Below are positions 22,971 to 35,082 of a stretch of 59,971 bases of DNA, one piece after another. Source of the stretch: Pyrenochaeta sp. MPI-SDFR-AT-0127 (lineage: Eukaryota; Ascomycota; Dothideomycetes; Pleosporales; Cucurbitariaceae); the NCBI GenBank assembly GCA_020747015.1, contig JAGTJM010000117.1:1-59971 (forward strand). The letters run 5' to 3'. The notes under the pieces are model-generated. The model was given only the letters and a program-made list of their open reading frames with translations, made no database searches and had not been told where the DNA came from. Position 1 is the first letter of the stretch; each line of letters opens with the position of its first letter. The position numbers and the translations under genes are program-made.

Positions 22971-23539
22971 GAAGATCTACAAATGAAAAATCAACAAAAC
23001 ACAAAAGCTGTAACAATTCTAATTAGGCAAGTCCGACATTAGCAGGAACTATTGAGAAATAGTTCCGTCTTGTGTTTCGCGATCCACCATCTCCCACGTG
23101 ACGCCTAGGAACTCTGCTTTTCGGGTCCACCAAGCTCCCGGAATTTGGCAACACGGAATTTCCGGGCGTTTTCCGGGGCTTTAGCGTCCCACGTCCTCGG
23201 ATGCGAACATGCATTCCCACATCCCCACCTCTCCGTTTTGGGAACGGTGGTGGGGTTTTAGTGGGAAAATATTCTCAGCTGTCAACCTCCTAGCCTTGCA
23301 TCCCACTACCCCGCGTCAGGGCGCCGGTCCGGACCTGGAAAGCACGAGGACAGCGTAGTAGATAGCTGAGATGCAGCAATTGTGGTTAAACTTTACTAGC
23401 CTCGTCTACTGAATCTGTGAAGGATTTCTTCTTTAACTCGAAATCCCGTGCAACAGTATTGTGCATTTCACGGACTAGCATCAGACTCCCTCGCCTCTTG
23501 TATTTCACCGTCATCACTCATAAGTCAATAACCCTCACT
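22971..23539. promoter_or_regulatory. divergent GCDH/PRISE promoter with seven GTGGGR elements
   Basis: Read on either strand, elements occur at TCCCAC 23092-23097, GTCCCAC 23186-23192, TTCCCAC 23214-23220, CCCCACC 23223-23229, GTGGGG 23250-23255, GTGGGA 23261-23266 and TCCCAC 23301-23306. Seven in 569 bp compares with about 0.6 expected by chance for equal base composition. This is the densest promoter in the cluster. Confidence 0.6.
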
Positions 23540-25047
23540 ATGCCACTTCCTCAGCCTAAAGTCGCTTTTGTGGCTGGTTGCAATGGTGTCAGTGGCAACG
23601 CAATTGTGGAGTTTCTCATGCGGCAACCTAAGGGCGAATGGTAACTTTCGTTGTCTATGGGATCAACACTTGCTAACGTTTGATATCAGGTCGCACATAT
23701 TTGTTTCTTCTAGAAGCCCCCTCAAGAATTATTGGCAAGATCCTCGCGTTATTTTTATAGCCATCGACTTTCTTGATCCTGTGCAACGAATTGTTGAGAA
23801 ACTGCACCCACTGTGCACAGAGGTCACACACGCCTTTTTTGCAGCATATGTCCACACGGACGATTTCGGGGAGCTCAAGAATGCCAATATTCCATTGTTT
23901 GAGAATTTCTTGACTGCGATCGACGCTGTGGCAGGAAAATCGTTGCAAAATGTCTGTTTACAGACAGGCGGAAAGGTGAGCATGCCAGTCAACTTCAGCA
24001 TGTCATTAGCAGTAGACTCATTACGATATTAACAACAGCACTATGGAGCCCATTTAGGGCCAGTCCCAACTCCACTGAGCGAGGATATGCCGCGATATGA
24101 CGATAAGGGAGACAACTTTTACTATAACCAAGAAGATTTCATGTTCAAGCTTCATGCACAGAGAAAGTGGTCTTGGAATGTCATTCGGCCAAATGCTATT
24201 ATTGGCTTTACGCCTGGCAGTGAGTGCTCATGAACACGATGTTCCTCGAAGCTCTCTAATCATTACAGAAAATGGAATGTCCGAGGCACTTACGATGGCC
24301 TTGTATATGCTTATAAGCAAGGAACTTGACCAAACACCCATATTTCCGGGTAACAAGTATTTCTACAACTCTGTGGATGACAACTCATTTGCTGGTGGAT
24401 TAGCTGATATCTCGGTTTGGGCATCGACCCAAGAGCACACCAAAAACGAGGCCTTCAATCATGTAAATGGAGATGTATTTGTCTGGCGATACTTTTTTCA
24501 AAGAATAGGAAAATACTTTGGGTTAGATGTATGTTTCTCGTCGTTTCGATGTACTCTATAAAGTTAACATCTGCAGATTCCACCACAAGAAGACTGGCCA
24601 GAAGAGGGGGGCGAAGGAAAGTATGCTCACAACCTAAAGATGGGCGACTGGGCAAAAGACAAGCGGCAAGTCTGGGAGGCAATATGTGAGAAATATGGTG
24701 GCAGTAAGGAGGCGTTCGACTGGGGAACTTGGGGCTTTTTCGATTGGGCCACAGGCAAGAGCTGGCCAACAATTTCTACCATGGTGAGTGTCTCTTGCTA
24801 TTATTGCTCAAGGAGCATCACCTTTCTACTATCGAAACCTTTGCCCGCATATCTGTCTCACATCGTTCGCAACCATGTTCAAAAAGGTGCTAAATTATGT
24901 TTGTAGACAAAGGCTCGAAAGTTTGGTTGGCACAGACATGATGATACTTACGAAACATGGGTGGAAACATTCAGAGCCTTTGAAAATGCTGGGATCTTAC
25001 CACGCCAACATCTTATTCATGCCACCTTCAAGTCAATAAACTCTTGA
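23540..25047 (+). CDS. PRISE-type NAD(P)H-dependent reductase (progesterone 5-beta-reductase/iridoid-synthase-like SDR)
   Basis: ATG 23540; at least five exons. The first ends at KGEW (intron GTAACT…TATCAG near 23642-23690). Spliced landmarks are KVAFVAGCNGVSGNAIVEFL (a Rossmann glycine motif of the atypical SDR type), FVSSRSPLKNYW, DFLDPVQ, THAFFAAYV, LQTGGKHYGAHLGPVPTPLSED, NFYYNQEDFMF, WSWNVIRPNAIIGFTPG, NGDVFVWRYFFQRIGKYFG, and a C-terminus around KFGWHRHDDTYETWVETFR to a stop at 25045. The family reduces activated C=C or C=O bonds in enones. It is one of several reductases in the cluster and likely acts on a pathway intermediate. All exons are open, so it appears functional. Confidence 0.85.
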
Positions 25048-25539
25048 AAAAAGCAATAGCCATATATAGAGTATGTCCCTGATTCTTCATTCTAGCAGTC
25101 TGGAAGTGTTTCAAGAGTAGCTAAATGATATTCTATAAGCTCTTGTACATTTCACAATAACTTGTTGAGTCGTGATGGAATTGCGTCTTCATACTTTGAA
25201 CAAAATGAAATCTTCAATTACTAGCCAAGCTCATGCGAACGAAGTTGACAAACCAAGTGCGAATGCTATATATTACTTCGTTAAGATTATAGAAACCCTC
25301 ACCAGCATTGATCTGAGGGTGTACATGGGACGACGTCGTCAACCTCTTTATCAATTTTGCTAGTTGATAAACGCATCGCTAGTTCATCTGTTCCGATGTT
25401 TTTAAACTACCCGAATTTCGACTATAGCTTGTAATGTGTTGCTTGTTCCGTTCGATAGCTTTTACGTCATTGCTGTATACTCATTCGATGTTCGCCTAAA
25501 AATAACCCCAAACTCATTTCAAGCCTTAGAATAAATAGC
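25048..25539. other. convergent 3' intergenic segment
   Basis: AT-rich sequence between the ends of the PRISE and MFS genes. No gene or promoter element of the cluster type was seen, as expected for a tail-to-tail interval. Confidence 0.5.
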
Positions 25540-27309
25540 TTAAAAGATCTTGGACTTCGCTGCCGTGTCGAGGCGCATGCGGTGACCATACATGTGAACA
25601 AGCACTACCGGTATAACAGAAATAGCACAGATAGCAGCCTGCGTCCCGAAACTGACATCATATCCCACGCTATGGCCCCATGGCTCTTGGAATAAACCTA
25701 CTGCGAATCCACCAATTGTTCTGGCAAGATTTAGCCAAGCAGCGACTTCTGCCGGGGCTGTGGGAAATGAATCAAGACAGTAGGCTGTAATGACAACAGA
25801 ACCTAGCATGATACCAAAGCCAAATAGGCCCCAACCGAATACGGCGCCCGCGACACTCCAATGGTGTGCTACTGTTTGTCCAACCAAGATTACTCCTGGA
25901 ATATTGAACAAGGCACCAATGTACACAGGCCAGAGTCGAACTTCAGGTTCAAATATACCGCCATGTTTGGCGATGTATCTTCGTGCGAGGAAATCGTTGA
26001 AATAGTGGCCAAAAATCTCGGCAATGATGACGCCCACAATGGGGGAGAAGTGCAAGTAGCCCACTTGTACGTTCGTATAGCCATAGCCCCCGTACTTGAT
26101 GGGGGTAGCAAATATGACAGCTGTTGTGATATTGATTCCAATGATCCAGCAGAAAACGAGGAAGCTGTGTAGATGGTTAGTAAGGAAGGCAATGTTTTGG
26201 CCATGGTGATACTTACTATGACAAGGCTATGAGTGCGAAATGAGGTTGCAGTATGATGTAGACTAGCGACTTGTATGTGTCCAAAAAAGTTGAGAAGTAG
26301 TTATGATTCTGTAATTGCCAAATTCCCGTCAGTCGAGACATTCTACCCCAGAATGTCTGTGGCCGGTCTGGTTGACTGGCTGTGGGGAGATTTCGATTGA
26401 ACCATGTCTCATCAATGAATAGAAAGTTCAGGATGACCTGGATGCCAGCCACACCAACGCACATCCAATAAGGATCCTGCCATTTCTGTGTCATTCCCAC
26501 AACAAAGTTTCCGAGCATGGGACCGATGTATGGCGAGCAGATGTAAAGGCAAGCCCAGAGACCAATTTTTCGTGCTCGCTCGTGGAAGTAGAACATGTCC
26601 TTGAGAAATGCGAGAGAGATGGTTTGGGCAGCTGTCAGGAAAGCTGCAGTGAAGCCACGAATGACGAAGAAAGTTGGGTAATCCTTGCAAAGAGGGGTCC
26701 CGAGTGTGAAGGCGAATCCGAGAATGGTGGTCCAAAAGAGGACTGGAGCGCGGCCCCAGTATGACACCATTGGTACCCAAACAAGGCCAAACAATCCACT
26801 GGAGAATTACTCAACAACTTGGCTAAGGTATTCGCTGTTTAGTTTACTTACAGAATAAGTACAACAATGCCGGTAGGACGATTGACGTCGTTGATAGTCA
26901 TGTTCCACACAATCGACTGCTGGACGATGGGGGCAGAACCCATGGCACCAACAAAATCGGCAGTGAGTGCACCCCAAGCAATCGTGAAAAGGACCAGATG
27001 CTTCTTGGTGGAAGACCAATTCAGGCAGTCACCTTCATGTCGGGTAGGTTGTGGAATCAAGACAGACTAATGTATGCTAAGTCAGTCCTTGATGTTGCCG
27101 TAGAGTAGGAATACTGGGGAACTTGAACTGACATGACCATCCTTTGCGAACCGAATGTTCTCAGTGGTCGCCAAACCTTCTGCTCCAAGAACGAGGCCAC
27201 CGTCGATCTTGAGGGTCTCCGGCAGTGGAGCAACAGTGACAGTGGGCTCGAGATCGATCTGTTCAACGTGGCCTTTCTCCATTGAGTTGCTCTCATTGGA
27301 GGGACTCAT
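25540..27309 (-). CDS. major facilitator superfamily transporter
   Basis: ATG 27309; exons joined by introns at 27132-27067, near 26850-26795 and near 26216-26165. The product has a cytosolic acidic N-terminus (MSPSNESNSMEKG), then about 12 hydrophobic segments, including LVLFTIAWGALTADFVGAMGSAP, IRGFTAAFLTAAQ, the motif GLWACLYICSPYIGPMLGNF, and a C-terminal half with GYLHFSPIVGVIIAE, YIGALFNIPGVILVG and WLNLARTIGGFAVG. It resembles fungal drug/H+ antiporter-type MFS proteins of the HOL1-like group. It shares a divergent promoter with the P450, so it probably imports the substrate or exports an intermediate of the pathway. Direction of transport cannot be read from sequence. Confidence 0.87.
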
Positions 27310-28038
27310 TTTGTTTTATAACAAACAATATAAGTGCAAAAACTGCGTGAAGTCTCAGTTTTTGTGTCTCAGACCGAGATGATTTTATCTGAGAGCAACT
27401 TGGACAAGGGCCTGCACCGGGATCTTATACACTTTGAGCACCAAGAAACTGCTCTCAAAAGAGATAACAGTAAATATGGACGGGGCTTGAACGGAATCAA
27501 CAAGCACAAGCATGGCTGCGCTTTAGCACAAATTAAGCGGCAACCCCTCACCCACCCCGTGGGGTCCCCGCAAACCCTAAATTCGGCCCGCTAACTTCAA
27601 ATTGAAAGTGAAATATATTTCATGCCAAGCGTTTTCCATGGGGAAACGCACGAATTTCGAGGCTGAGCATTGGCCCCCTGTCGTCGTCCCACCACATCCC
27701 ACATTGCTTGTGGCCCACAAGTGGACTTGTAGGGCGAGGTGGGACTAATGCACACCACTGAATGTGAGACTAACAGATACAGCGGGAATTTAGTGGCCTC
27801 CATTCTGAGAGCTGACTGGCACCCCACCATAGTTTGAGTAGGGCTGAGAGTCCCAAATTAGAATAGTGTGAAACGTATTGTAGCTAAGACTTTATTCTCA
27901 ATAATACGAATATCCGATTATAAGTTTCCATGAAATCAGGTGTAGGAGAAAACGAATAAGCGTAATACTCTTGTCACGAGCGCTCTTTCGGATACTGCCC
28001 AGCTACTAGAGAGAACCACCTTCTCCAGATTAGCAGAC
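27310..28038. promoter_or_regulatory. divergent MFS/P450 promoter with four GTGGGR elements
   Basis: GTCCCACC at 27686-27693, TCCCAC at 27697-27702, GGTGGGAC at 27738-27745 and ACCCCACC at 27821-27828. The third is an exact copy of the octamer seen twice in the nitroreductase/NmrA promoter; the first is its reverse complement. Confidence 0.58.
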
Positions 28039-29917
28039 ATGCAGCAATTCAAAATTTTCGTCGCCTTCACTCTGATTATCATTCTTGTCAAAGCTCTTTT
28101 AGGCCTCAAATCGAAAAAACCACGAGGTGCCAAGAGCCTTCCTGGCCCGAGAGGTGTGCCATCGTCTACTGAGATTTCGAATATTCCTGACAAAGCGTTT
28201 AGGCAAACTTTTTGTCGGCAGTACATTGGGGAAAGGTTACTTTTGGTTCAAGTTTTCCGAGTGGGGAGAAAAATATGGCCCGATCTACCAGTACAAATCG
28301 TATGGTCATGTCAATGTTGTAGTATCAACAGAAAAAATCGCCAACGATCTTCTCCGTGAGCGTGGGACAATTTACAGCTCTCGAGAGCAGTGGCCAATGG
28401 CCTCTCAATTACTCAGTGATAACAAAAAGGCATTATTCCTACCATACAATGGTAAGTTTCAATGGCACTGAGAACTTGAAACTCGCCATTTTAACGAGTA
28501 AAAGACGAATGGCGCACGGTTCGGAAGTTCCAACATCAAGTCACTATGCCAAAAGCTGCAACTTCTTATCAGCCACTGCAGCTTCAGGAATCCGCACGGC
28601 TTGTCCGTGACCTCATTTTAGAGCCAAAACGATATCATACACTCTTCCAGCGATATGCCTCCGGTCTTATTCTTCGCTTGACCTACGATGCAAGAATCGA
28701 GACTGGCGACGAAGAGACAGTGCGTTTAGTATATGAAAATCAGGTAAATGCGGTATGTTAAGCAATTCATCATATAAAGGTGTAATAGAAGATTAATTGT
28801 AGCCGCTAGGAACGCGTTGCAACGCCTGGGCGGTACTTGGTGGATGTTCTCCCCATCCTGCTGTGGGTGCCGAAATGTATCGCTCCTTTTAAACAAGAGG
28901 CTGCAACTCACCGAAAGCGTGAGGTTGCATTGTTTAGCGGTCTCGTGGACAAAGTAAAGAAAGATATCGAAGCGGGTACAGCTGGTTCAAGTTTTACTCG
29001 GAAATGGCTAGAAGGTAAGGAAGAGTACGGAATGTCTGATCTTCAAGCCGCGTATGTTCTTGGCGGCTTATTCTCGGCTGCTGCATCAACGACAGCATCT
29101 CTGGCCATGAGTTGGGTGTTGATGATGGTACTCCATCCACAATGGCTTTTGAAAGCTCAAGAGGAACTGGACCGCGTAGTAGGTTCGGAACGACTTCCCA
29201 CATTCGAAGATATGGCAGACTTGCCAATGATCCGCGCCATTGTTAAGGAGACTGCTAGATTGAGGCCTGTCACAGCTGGAGGTATAGCTCACAAGACAAC
29301 GGCAGATGATGTGTATGAAGGCTACTTTATTCCCAAAGGTAGCTTGATCCATCCAAACCTATGGTAATATTCTCCGCTTACATCTAATGGTACGTATTAT
29401 ATTCGTTGGCTTACTTTCGCTTTAGGTCTATCCAACGCGATCCAGAGCTGTATCCGGATCCTGACTCATTCAATCCCGATCGATGGCTCAACCCGAAGTA
29501 TCCGACATTTCGGGAGCCTCTCAACCAATATCCAAATTGTCAAAACTACTCTGTCTTTGGATTCGGCCGTCGCCTATGCCCAGGGTCAAACATTGCTGAA
29601 AGAAGTCTCAATATTATCGTGGCTCGTCTCAGTTGGGCATGCAACATAGCAAAGTCGAAAGACCCTAATACGGGCGAGCTGATTACTCCACCTTCATACG
29701 ATTGTGCGTTGTTAACTCCCCTCATGCTGCATACTACTTGCTGCGTTGTATTACATAAACTAACCAAGATATTTGTTCAGATGTGCATGGCTTAAACACA
29801 GAGCCTCGCCAATTTCCGTTCGAATTGACGTGTCGTTCACCGAAGAGATGGGATATAATTCAAGAGGAAGCTCTTGAGGCGATGAAAGAATTAAGAAGAC
29901 CAGCTGTGCCAACCTGA
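28039..29917 (+). CDS. cytochrome P450 monooxygenase
   Basis: ATG 28039 opens a membrane anchor (IFVAFTLIIILVKALLGL) followed by the proline hinge SLPGPRGVP. Exon structure just after the hinge is uncertain: the continuation GYFWFKFSEWGEKYGPIYQYK is in another frame, reachable by a weak GTCTAC donor. Further landmarks are DNKKALFLPYN, GGLFSAAASTTASL in the I-helix region, the ExxR motif KETARLRP, the NPDRWLNP segment, and heme loop FGFGRRLCPG with the Cys ligand. A last intron near 29703-29790 leads to a final exon ending at 29917. It is an ER-bound monooxygenase that probably hydroxylates or demethylates the pathway substrate. CYP family is not assignable by eye. Confidence 0.88.
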
Positions 29918-30273
29918 ACTTTGACAGAATTTTGCGTCGCATGGGCTAGTTTCAAGATTAGATATACTCTATTGCGGCATCAACATCGCAACAGGGAAGC
30001 TGTTAGCTCAGCGTGTCGTGTTTAAAGACGGTTTGCTAGGATTTCGATGGGATTTCGATTGAGTTAGAGATATTAAGTACTCTCCAAGGTTAATGGAATA
30101 TGGATATATCATGCTCACTCCATACGTGGAACAACTGTGACTGTCCCAAACGTTTGGAATAAGATTATATAGTGAAATTCAATTTTTTTTTCACTCTATG
30201 CTTACCATATCAGTAATTAACAATGCTGAGTACATAGATACAATCGGAACAACAACTGCCATGCTTTTATTCA
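29918..30273. other. convergent 3' intergenic segment
   Basis: Tail-to-tail interval between the P450 and the nitroreductase-like gene. AT-rich, with a poly-T run near 30184. No gene or cluster element seen. Confidence 0.5.
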
Positions 30274-30954
30274 TCATGAGCTTCTTGAACTGCTCCCATA
30301 TACGGCAATGCGCTCTTCTACGGGCTTGAATGACTTATCATGAGGTGGATCTCCAGTCGGTAAACCGAAAACTAACTGAGCTTTCAGTGTCCAGGCGGTG
30401 GGAACACCCCACTCTGCAACAACTCTCTGATCGACAGTAGGGTTAACATGCTGCAAGTTACACCCAAATCCCTCGAGATGCAGAGCTGTCCATAGATTGA
30501 AGGCCTGCATAGCACTATTGGCTTCTGAGAAGTCGGGCAAATGCGCTTTAAAGCGTGGAAACTTGGCTTGAAACTCGTGAATTGTTGCTTGATCTTCAAA
30601 GATAAGTATCTAAAGAAAATCAAAGCATGTCAGATACGTCATTAGACTAGCAAATGTAAGTTTACGTACAGTCCCAAAACCGGCTTGACGTCCAAGTAAC
30701 TTTTTTTCATAAGTCTGGTATTCCGTGGATGACATTGTGGCTTTGAAGCACTCTTTTGCGATATCCCAAAAGCGCACATGGTGCTCTTTCAGCAGAATAA
30801 CAAATCTGGTCGATTGGCAATTGAAAGAGCTAGGGGTGTGCTTGATAACATCGCCGGCGATTTGAAGGATTCGTTCATCCGCGATTGGTGACTCTGCGCT
30901 GATAGTGTAACATGTCCGACGAGTTTTAATCAGCTCGAGAAAAGAAGAGGCCAT
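30274..30954 (-). CDS. nitroreductase-like oxidoreductase
   Basis: ATG 30954; two exons joined by an intron starting GTACGT (near 30669) and ending TTTAG (near 30608), giving about 205 aa. Features are FLELIKTRRTCYTI, HTPSSFNCQSTRFVILL, a region around KLLGRQAGFGTILIFEDQ, and LHLEGFGCNLQHVNP with a C-terminal LVFGLPTGDPP. This matches the small fungal nitroreductase-like group (HBN1/Frm2-type), FMN-dependent enzymes that reduce nitro or quinone compounds with NAD(P)H. It shares a divergent promoter with the NmrA-like gene. A quinone-reducing role would suit an aromatic pathway, but this is inference. Confidence 0.85.
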
Positions 30955-31444
30955 GTTGCATAACAAGATCTCAATTACATTCGGGTGAATGAATAAAGCC
31001 CTTTTTCTTGCATATCGTCAAGGTCATTCATATCTCGAATGCGATTTTGGGGAACCAGATCAGCTGACCAAAAGTGGGGACGATTATGGTTTGTTTACAG
31101 GGTAAAGGTGGGACGAGTCATGTGGTGGGAAACTCAATCCTTATTTGCAATACTAAAATTTCGGTTTCTTCAAACTCCGATCTACGCCCCAAGGTGGGAC
31201 AAGCACAACAACCACATCACATGGGTCCAACCGTGGCCCCATGTCGATTGCCACTACCTATGTTACAACCGGGAGATAAACCGACATTTATCGATACAAG
31301 TAACACTGGTCCCATGGTATTAAAAGTGACTGGTAATAGAATTTCTAGAGCCTTCACCACACTGGTAATTTCCGGCAAAAAGTAGCTGCTTGGCGAAAGT
31401 ATCCTACCTCGAGCACACTCCACCCTGACCGTGGACTTCTCAAA
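30955..31444. promoter_or_regulatory. divergent nitroreductase/NmrA promoter with four GTGGGR elements
   Basis: GTGGGGA 31074-31080, GGTGGGAC 31107-31114, GGTGGGA 31124-31130 and GGTGGGAC 31193-31200. All four lie in the same orientation within 127 bp. Two are identical octamers. Confidence 0.6.
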
Positions 31445-32645
31445 ATGTCCAAGAGAATTGTACTCGTTCTTGGTGCCACTGGAACTCAAGGTAAACGTGT
31501 TGTTTTCATGTCATCTCCTAGTCTCCTAATAGACATAGGTGGCGCTGTTGCAAAAGAGCTTCTTAAGCATCCAGACCAATACACGACCCGATGTTTGACA
31601 CGTAACTTGAATGGAGAAAAGGCAAAAATACTCAAAGAATTGGGTGCTGAGTTAGTTGAAGCCGACTTGACGGTCCCTTCGACATTACCGACGGCATTCA
31701 AAGATGCATGGGGGGTGTTCGGGGTGACGGACTTCTACGACACCGTGAATTAACCCTAAACCCCAATCTAATATGTTGCTAACCTGCATCTACCACAGAC
31801 TGTTCTAGATGACCCCATGAGTGAAGAAGAACAGGGACAGAACATCGCTAAGGCAGCAGCTGAAGCTGGAGTTCAGTGCTTCCTATGGAGCACTCTACCA
31901 AGTTCACATGAGATTTCTGGTGGTCGCTTCGTAACTCGACTTTATGAAGGCAAGTATCTAGGTCTTACTGAGTGAAAATCTCAGCCCAGGATTCGAGGTT
32001 AATCTTGCGCGCAGGCAAATTCTCTGTAGATGCCATGTTACGCAAAGCTGGTGTGCCAGGCGCATTTGTTCGAACTGGCAACTTTTACGAAAACATGATC
32101 CTTCGCAAGTATGCTTCGTACGATAAAGTAACAGACACTATTATAATGAAACGACCCATTATTAGTGCCGAGGCAGAGAGTAGGTAAATACTTTGCACTG
32201 TCTTCCTCGCTAACAGGCATCAGTCACCACTCTGTATGTTGAAAAAGATCTCGCGGCAATTTGCAAAGCAATATTTGATCAGTGGGACACTAGAAAAGAA
32301 TCACTGGACGGCAGATACTTTCTAGCAAGTGGGGCCCGGGAGACACAAGGAAAGATTAATGAAGTTCTCACCAAAGGTGAGTGTCCATATCTCTTAACTA
32401 CTCTAATGTAGTTCAGCAACTAACTATTGAAAGTTTCGGGCAAAAAGGTTGAGTTTTCCACCAAGCCAACAACCGGTATCAAAGATCGTGATATCATGCT
32501 TCAGCTTTATAATGCAGTGGGAATGTATCCAGGGGTTGTGGTTCCCACCCAAGAGGTTGCTGAACTTGGTGTCAAACTCCACACAGCGGAGGACTATATC
32601 CGTGAGAGGTTGCTCCCACATTTAGGACTGCAAGCAGTCAATTAG
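31445..32645 (+). CDS. NmrA-like NAD(P)-binding protein
   Basis: ATG 31445; exon 1 ends at the glycine motif (VLVLGATGTQG), followed by introns near 31491-31537, 31745-31799, 31952-32014, 32184-32222 and 32377-32435. Spliced, it has GAVAKELLKHPDQYTTRCLTR, ELVEADLTVPSTLPTAF, FLWSTLPSSHEISGG, AFVRTGNFYENMI, ITVTTLYVEKDLA-like segment and a C-terminal VPTQEVAELGVKLHTAEDYI. It is an atypical SDR of the NmrA/HSCARG group, proteins that either sense redox state through NAD(P) or reduce small substrates. No active-site Tyr-x3-Lys is evident, favouring a sensor or an atypical reductase. All exons are open. Confidence 0.84.
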
Positions 32646-33531
32646 CCAATGTTACAAGGATAACAACGCTTCGGAGATCAGATAACACCATTCATTGCTC
32701 TTCCAATAAGAATGAAAACTGAAAAAAGACTCATGCTTGTAAGTAATTGTCATAGATACGACGCCAAAAGCCTTGACCTTATTCGCTGTAATACACAAAA
32801 TGGCCTGCGAAATGATTTAAACCATCCGTGGATATTTCTTTTAGAGAACATGTAACGATAGCAATCACAAGATTGATTAGGGTCGCAGTTCAATTGTGAT
32901 TTTCCTCCAAGAAATTCCCTGATGTACTACAAACACAGAGAGCACCTGGTAAAACTCCGCATTACTGGGATACGCGTAATGTGAATCTTTCCATTTATTA
33001 GCAAATGAGATTGGGTATTCCTCCTTTGTCTCCCGCTATTGTTACTCCGTCTTGGAGGCCCGATTTCTATCATTTCCCCACGCCTGAACATCAATATGTA
33101 TTGTTCAAATTTGTGTGCATAATGCTGATTGGTGTGTGGGGCTGTAACCCATAGTATAAGACTCTTTTAGGGGAAGGATAGAAGTACGAGCTTCATCGTA
33201 ATCAAACCGAAAAGGTTATTGCTCAAGTCATAGTTAAGGTCGAGCCATTTGATGTTGGGTTTGATTTGCAATGTGGGAAGAATACCCCACCAAGCCCCAC
33301 TATCACCACTCGCGTTCGGGTTGCAGCCTCACCCTGAAGCGCTTTCCTCGCTCCACTCATGTATCATGTAGTTTTTGGGTTCCGACTACATTAACACAAT
33401 CCCGGCTTTTCTTAATTGCCTCGCTTCAGTCTTCGCGTCTTCACATCTTCAACTTTCAACTCGTCAACTTTTCATATTAAGATTCGATTATCACCAATCT
33501 TGTTTCAAATCATCCTTAGACATATTCAAGC
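32646..33531. promoter_or_regulatory. DUF3500 gene promoter with four GTGGGR elements
   Basis: GTGGGG 33136-33141, GTGGGA 33273-33278, CCCCACC within 33285-33291, CCCCAC 33295-33300. The last three cluster 230-260 bp before the start codon. The first part of the interval (32646-33100) holds no recognisable feature. Confidence 0.52.
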
Positions 33532-34824
33532 ATGACTGAAGGTATCAGTAATGAGAAGGGATCAAGGTGTGAAGAAGGCGCCTTTCGAAAATACATTCCT
33601 TCGAAGGATCTGAAGAGGAGCCAGGAGCTTTCTGCATCCAATACCTATCAATGGTGTGACCTTCGATGCGCTGAACCATTTATCCAAGGCTGGAAAATGG
33701 CCTGGGAATCACTTTACAAGGAACCCTACAAGGGAATCACGACCGATGGCAATGTCATTTCAGGTCTTTATCCTATTGCACATAGCAGCACCGATCATGG
33801 AGCCCCAACCGAAGCAATGATGAAAGCAGCCATGCATGCTTTATCTTTAACAACGAATGCCGAACGATCAAAACTTAATCAACCTATAGATGCTCCTGAG
33901 TGGAGACGCTGGTTGAACCCAGAGATATACATCTACCGCCTCGGTCTTCGTCTCGAGGAAGTCTCAGAAGATCTGGTCACCGCAATCTATGAAATCATGC
34001 GCGCAAGTCTATCACCAGAAGGCTATGTGAAGGCACGAGGATGTATGAAAGTCAACCAATTCTTGGGTGAGGTTGTGAATGGTGAGGGGGTTCTTAACGA
34101 GAAATCTTATAATTTCACTATCTACGGAACGCCCTCGATCGAGTCCCCATGGGGATGGCAGATATATGGCCACCACTTTTGCATGAATTGTATCGTCATT
34201 GGAACCCAGATGGTCGTGTCTCCCATCTTCATGGGTGCGGAACCAAACATCATTGACGCAGGCCCTTACGCGGGAACTCAACTTTTTGTTGACCAAGAAC
34301 GATTAGCACTTAATTTGATGAGAACGATGGATGACTCACAAATCAAGACCGTACGCATTTTCAAGGAATTGAGCGGTCCAGAATACCCCGAAGGAAGATT
34401 CCATCGTGCCGATCAACGACATCTCGGTGGTGCTTTTCAGGACAATCGAATCATACCATACGAGGGTGTAGGTATTTTGAGCCTTTCACAACCACAGCAG
34501 GACATGATTCGACAATTGATCATATTATTTCTAAATCATCTCCCAGCGAAGGTCCTCAAGATTCGAATGGAGGAAATTCGTATGCAATGGAAGAACACAT
34601 ATTTCTGTTGGATTGGTGGGTTTGGGGAACACGATGCTTTTTACTTCAAAATTCACTCTCCAGTGATCATGATTGAGTTTGATCATCACACTGGAGTTTT
34701 TCTGAACAACAAGATACCTTTGCCTTTTCACATTCATACATTGGTCAGGACGCCGAATGGAAATGATTACGGAAAAGCAATTCTCAAGCAATGGCAGAAG
34801 AGGATAGATAAGAGTAAGGCATGA
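33532..34824 (+). CDS. DUF3500-family protein
   Basis: Intronless, 430 aa from ATG 33532. Conserved features of DUF3500 proteins are visible in order: ESPWGWQIYGHHFCMNCIVIG (~residues 202-222), PIFMGAEPN, a middle region rich in Gln-Leu helices, KNTYFCWIGGF, FYFKIHSPVIMIEFDHH and the C-terminal HIHTLVRTPNGNDYG. His, Asp and Asn residues in these blocks are candidates for metal or substrate binding. No signal peptide or membrane segment is seen, so it is probably cytosolic. The family has no established reaction that I know of. Its regulated position among oxygenases and reductases suggests an enzymatic step in the pathway. Confidence 0.88.
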   Translation: MTEGISNEKGSRCEEGAFRKYIPSKDLKRSQELSASNTYQWCDLRCAEPFIQGWKMAWESLYKEPYKGITTDGNVISGLYPIAHSSTDHGAPTEAMMKAAMHALSLTTNAERSKLNQPIDAPEWRRWLNPEIYIYRLGLRLEEVSEDLVTAIYEIMRASLSPEGYVKARGCMKVNQFLGEVVNGEGVLNEKSYNFTIYGTPSIESPWGWQIYGHHFCMNCIVIGTQMVVSPIFMGAEPNIIDAGPYAGTQLFVDQERLALNLMRTMDDSQIKTVRIFKELSGPEYPEGRFHRADQRHLGGAFQDNRIIPYEGVGILSLSQPQQDMIRQLIILFLNHLPAKVLKIRMEEIRMQWKNTYFCWIGGFGEHDAFYFKIHSPVIMIEFDHHTGVFLNNKIPLPFHIHTLVRTPNGNDYGKAILKQWQKRIDKSKA

Positions 34825-35082
34825 TATTTTACCGTTGGACCCATAGCTTAGCAGGCACGGGAGTGAACTTTCAAATTAAACATTAGAAAAGCACTGATTA
34901 CTACGACTATTTCACACTCAATTGATCCATGTGCCAATTTCACGATTGGTGAGCTTGCTAATTGTTGTTCTCATTCTTGATGGCAAGTGCTGCTCCATTA
35001 TTCCTCGACCTCGGCTATCATGGCACGGCAAGTATCGGATCATTATGGAGTGAATAGCTTTGTAGAACTAGAATTTTAAAAC

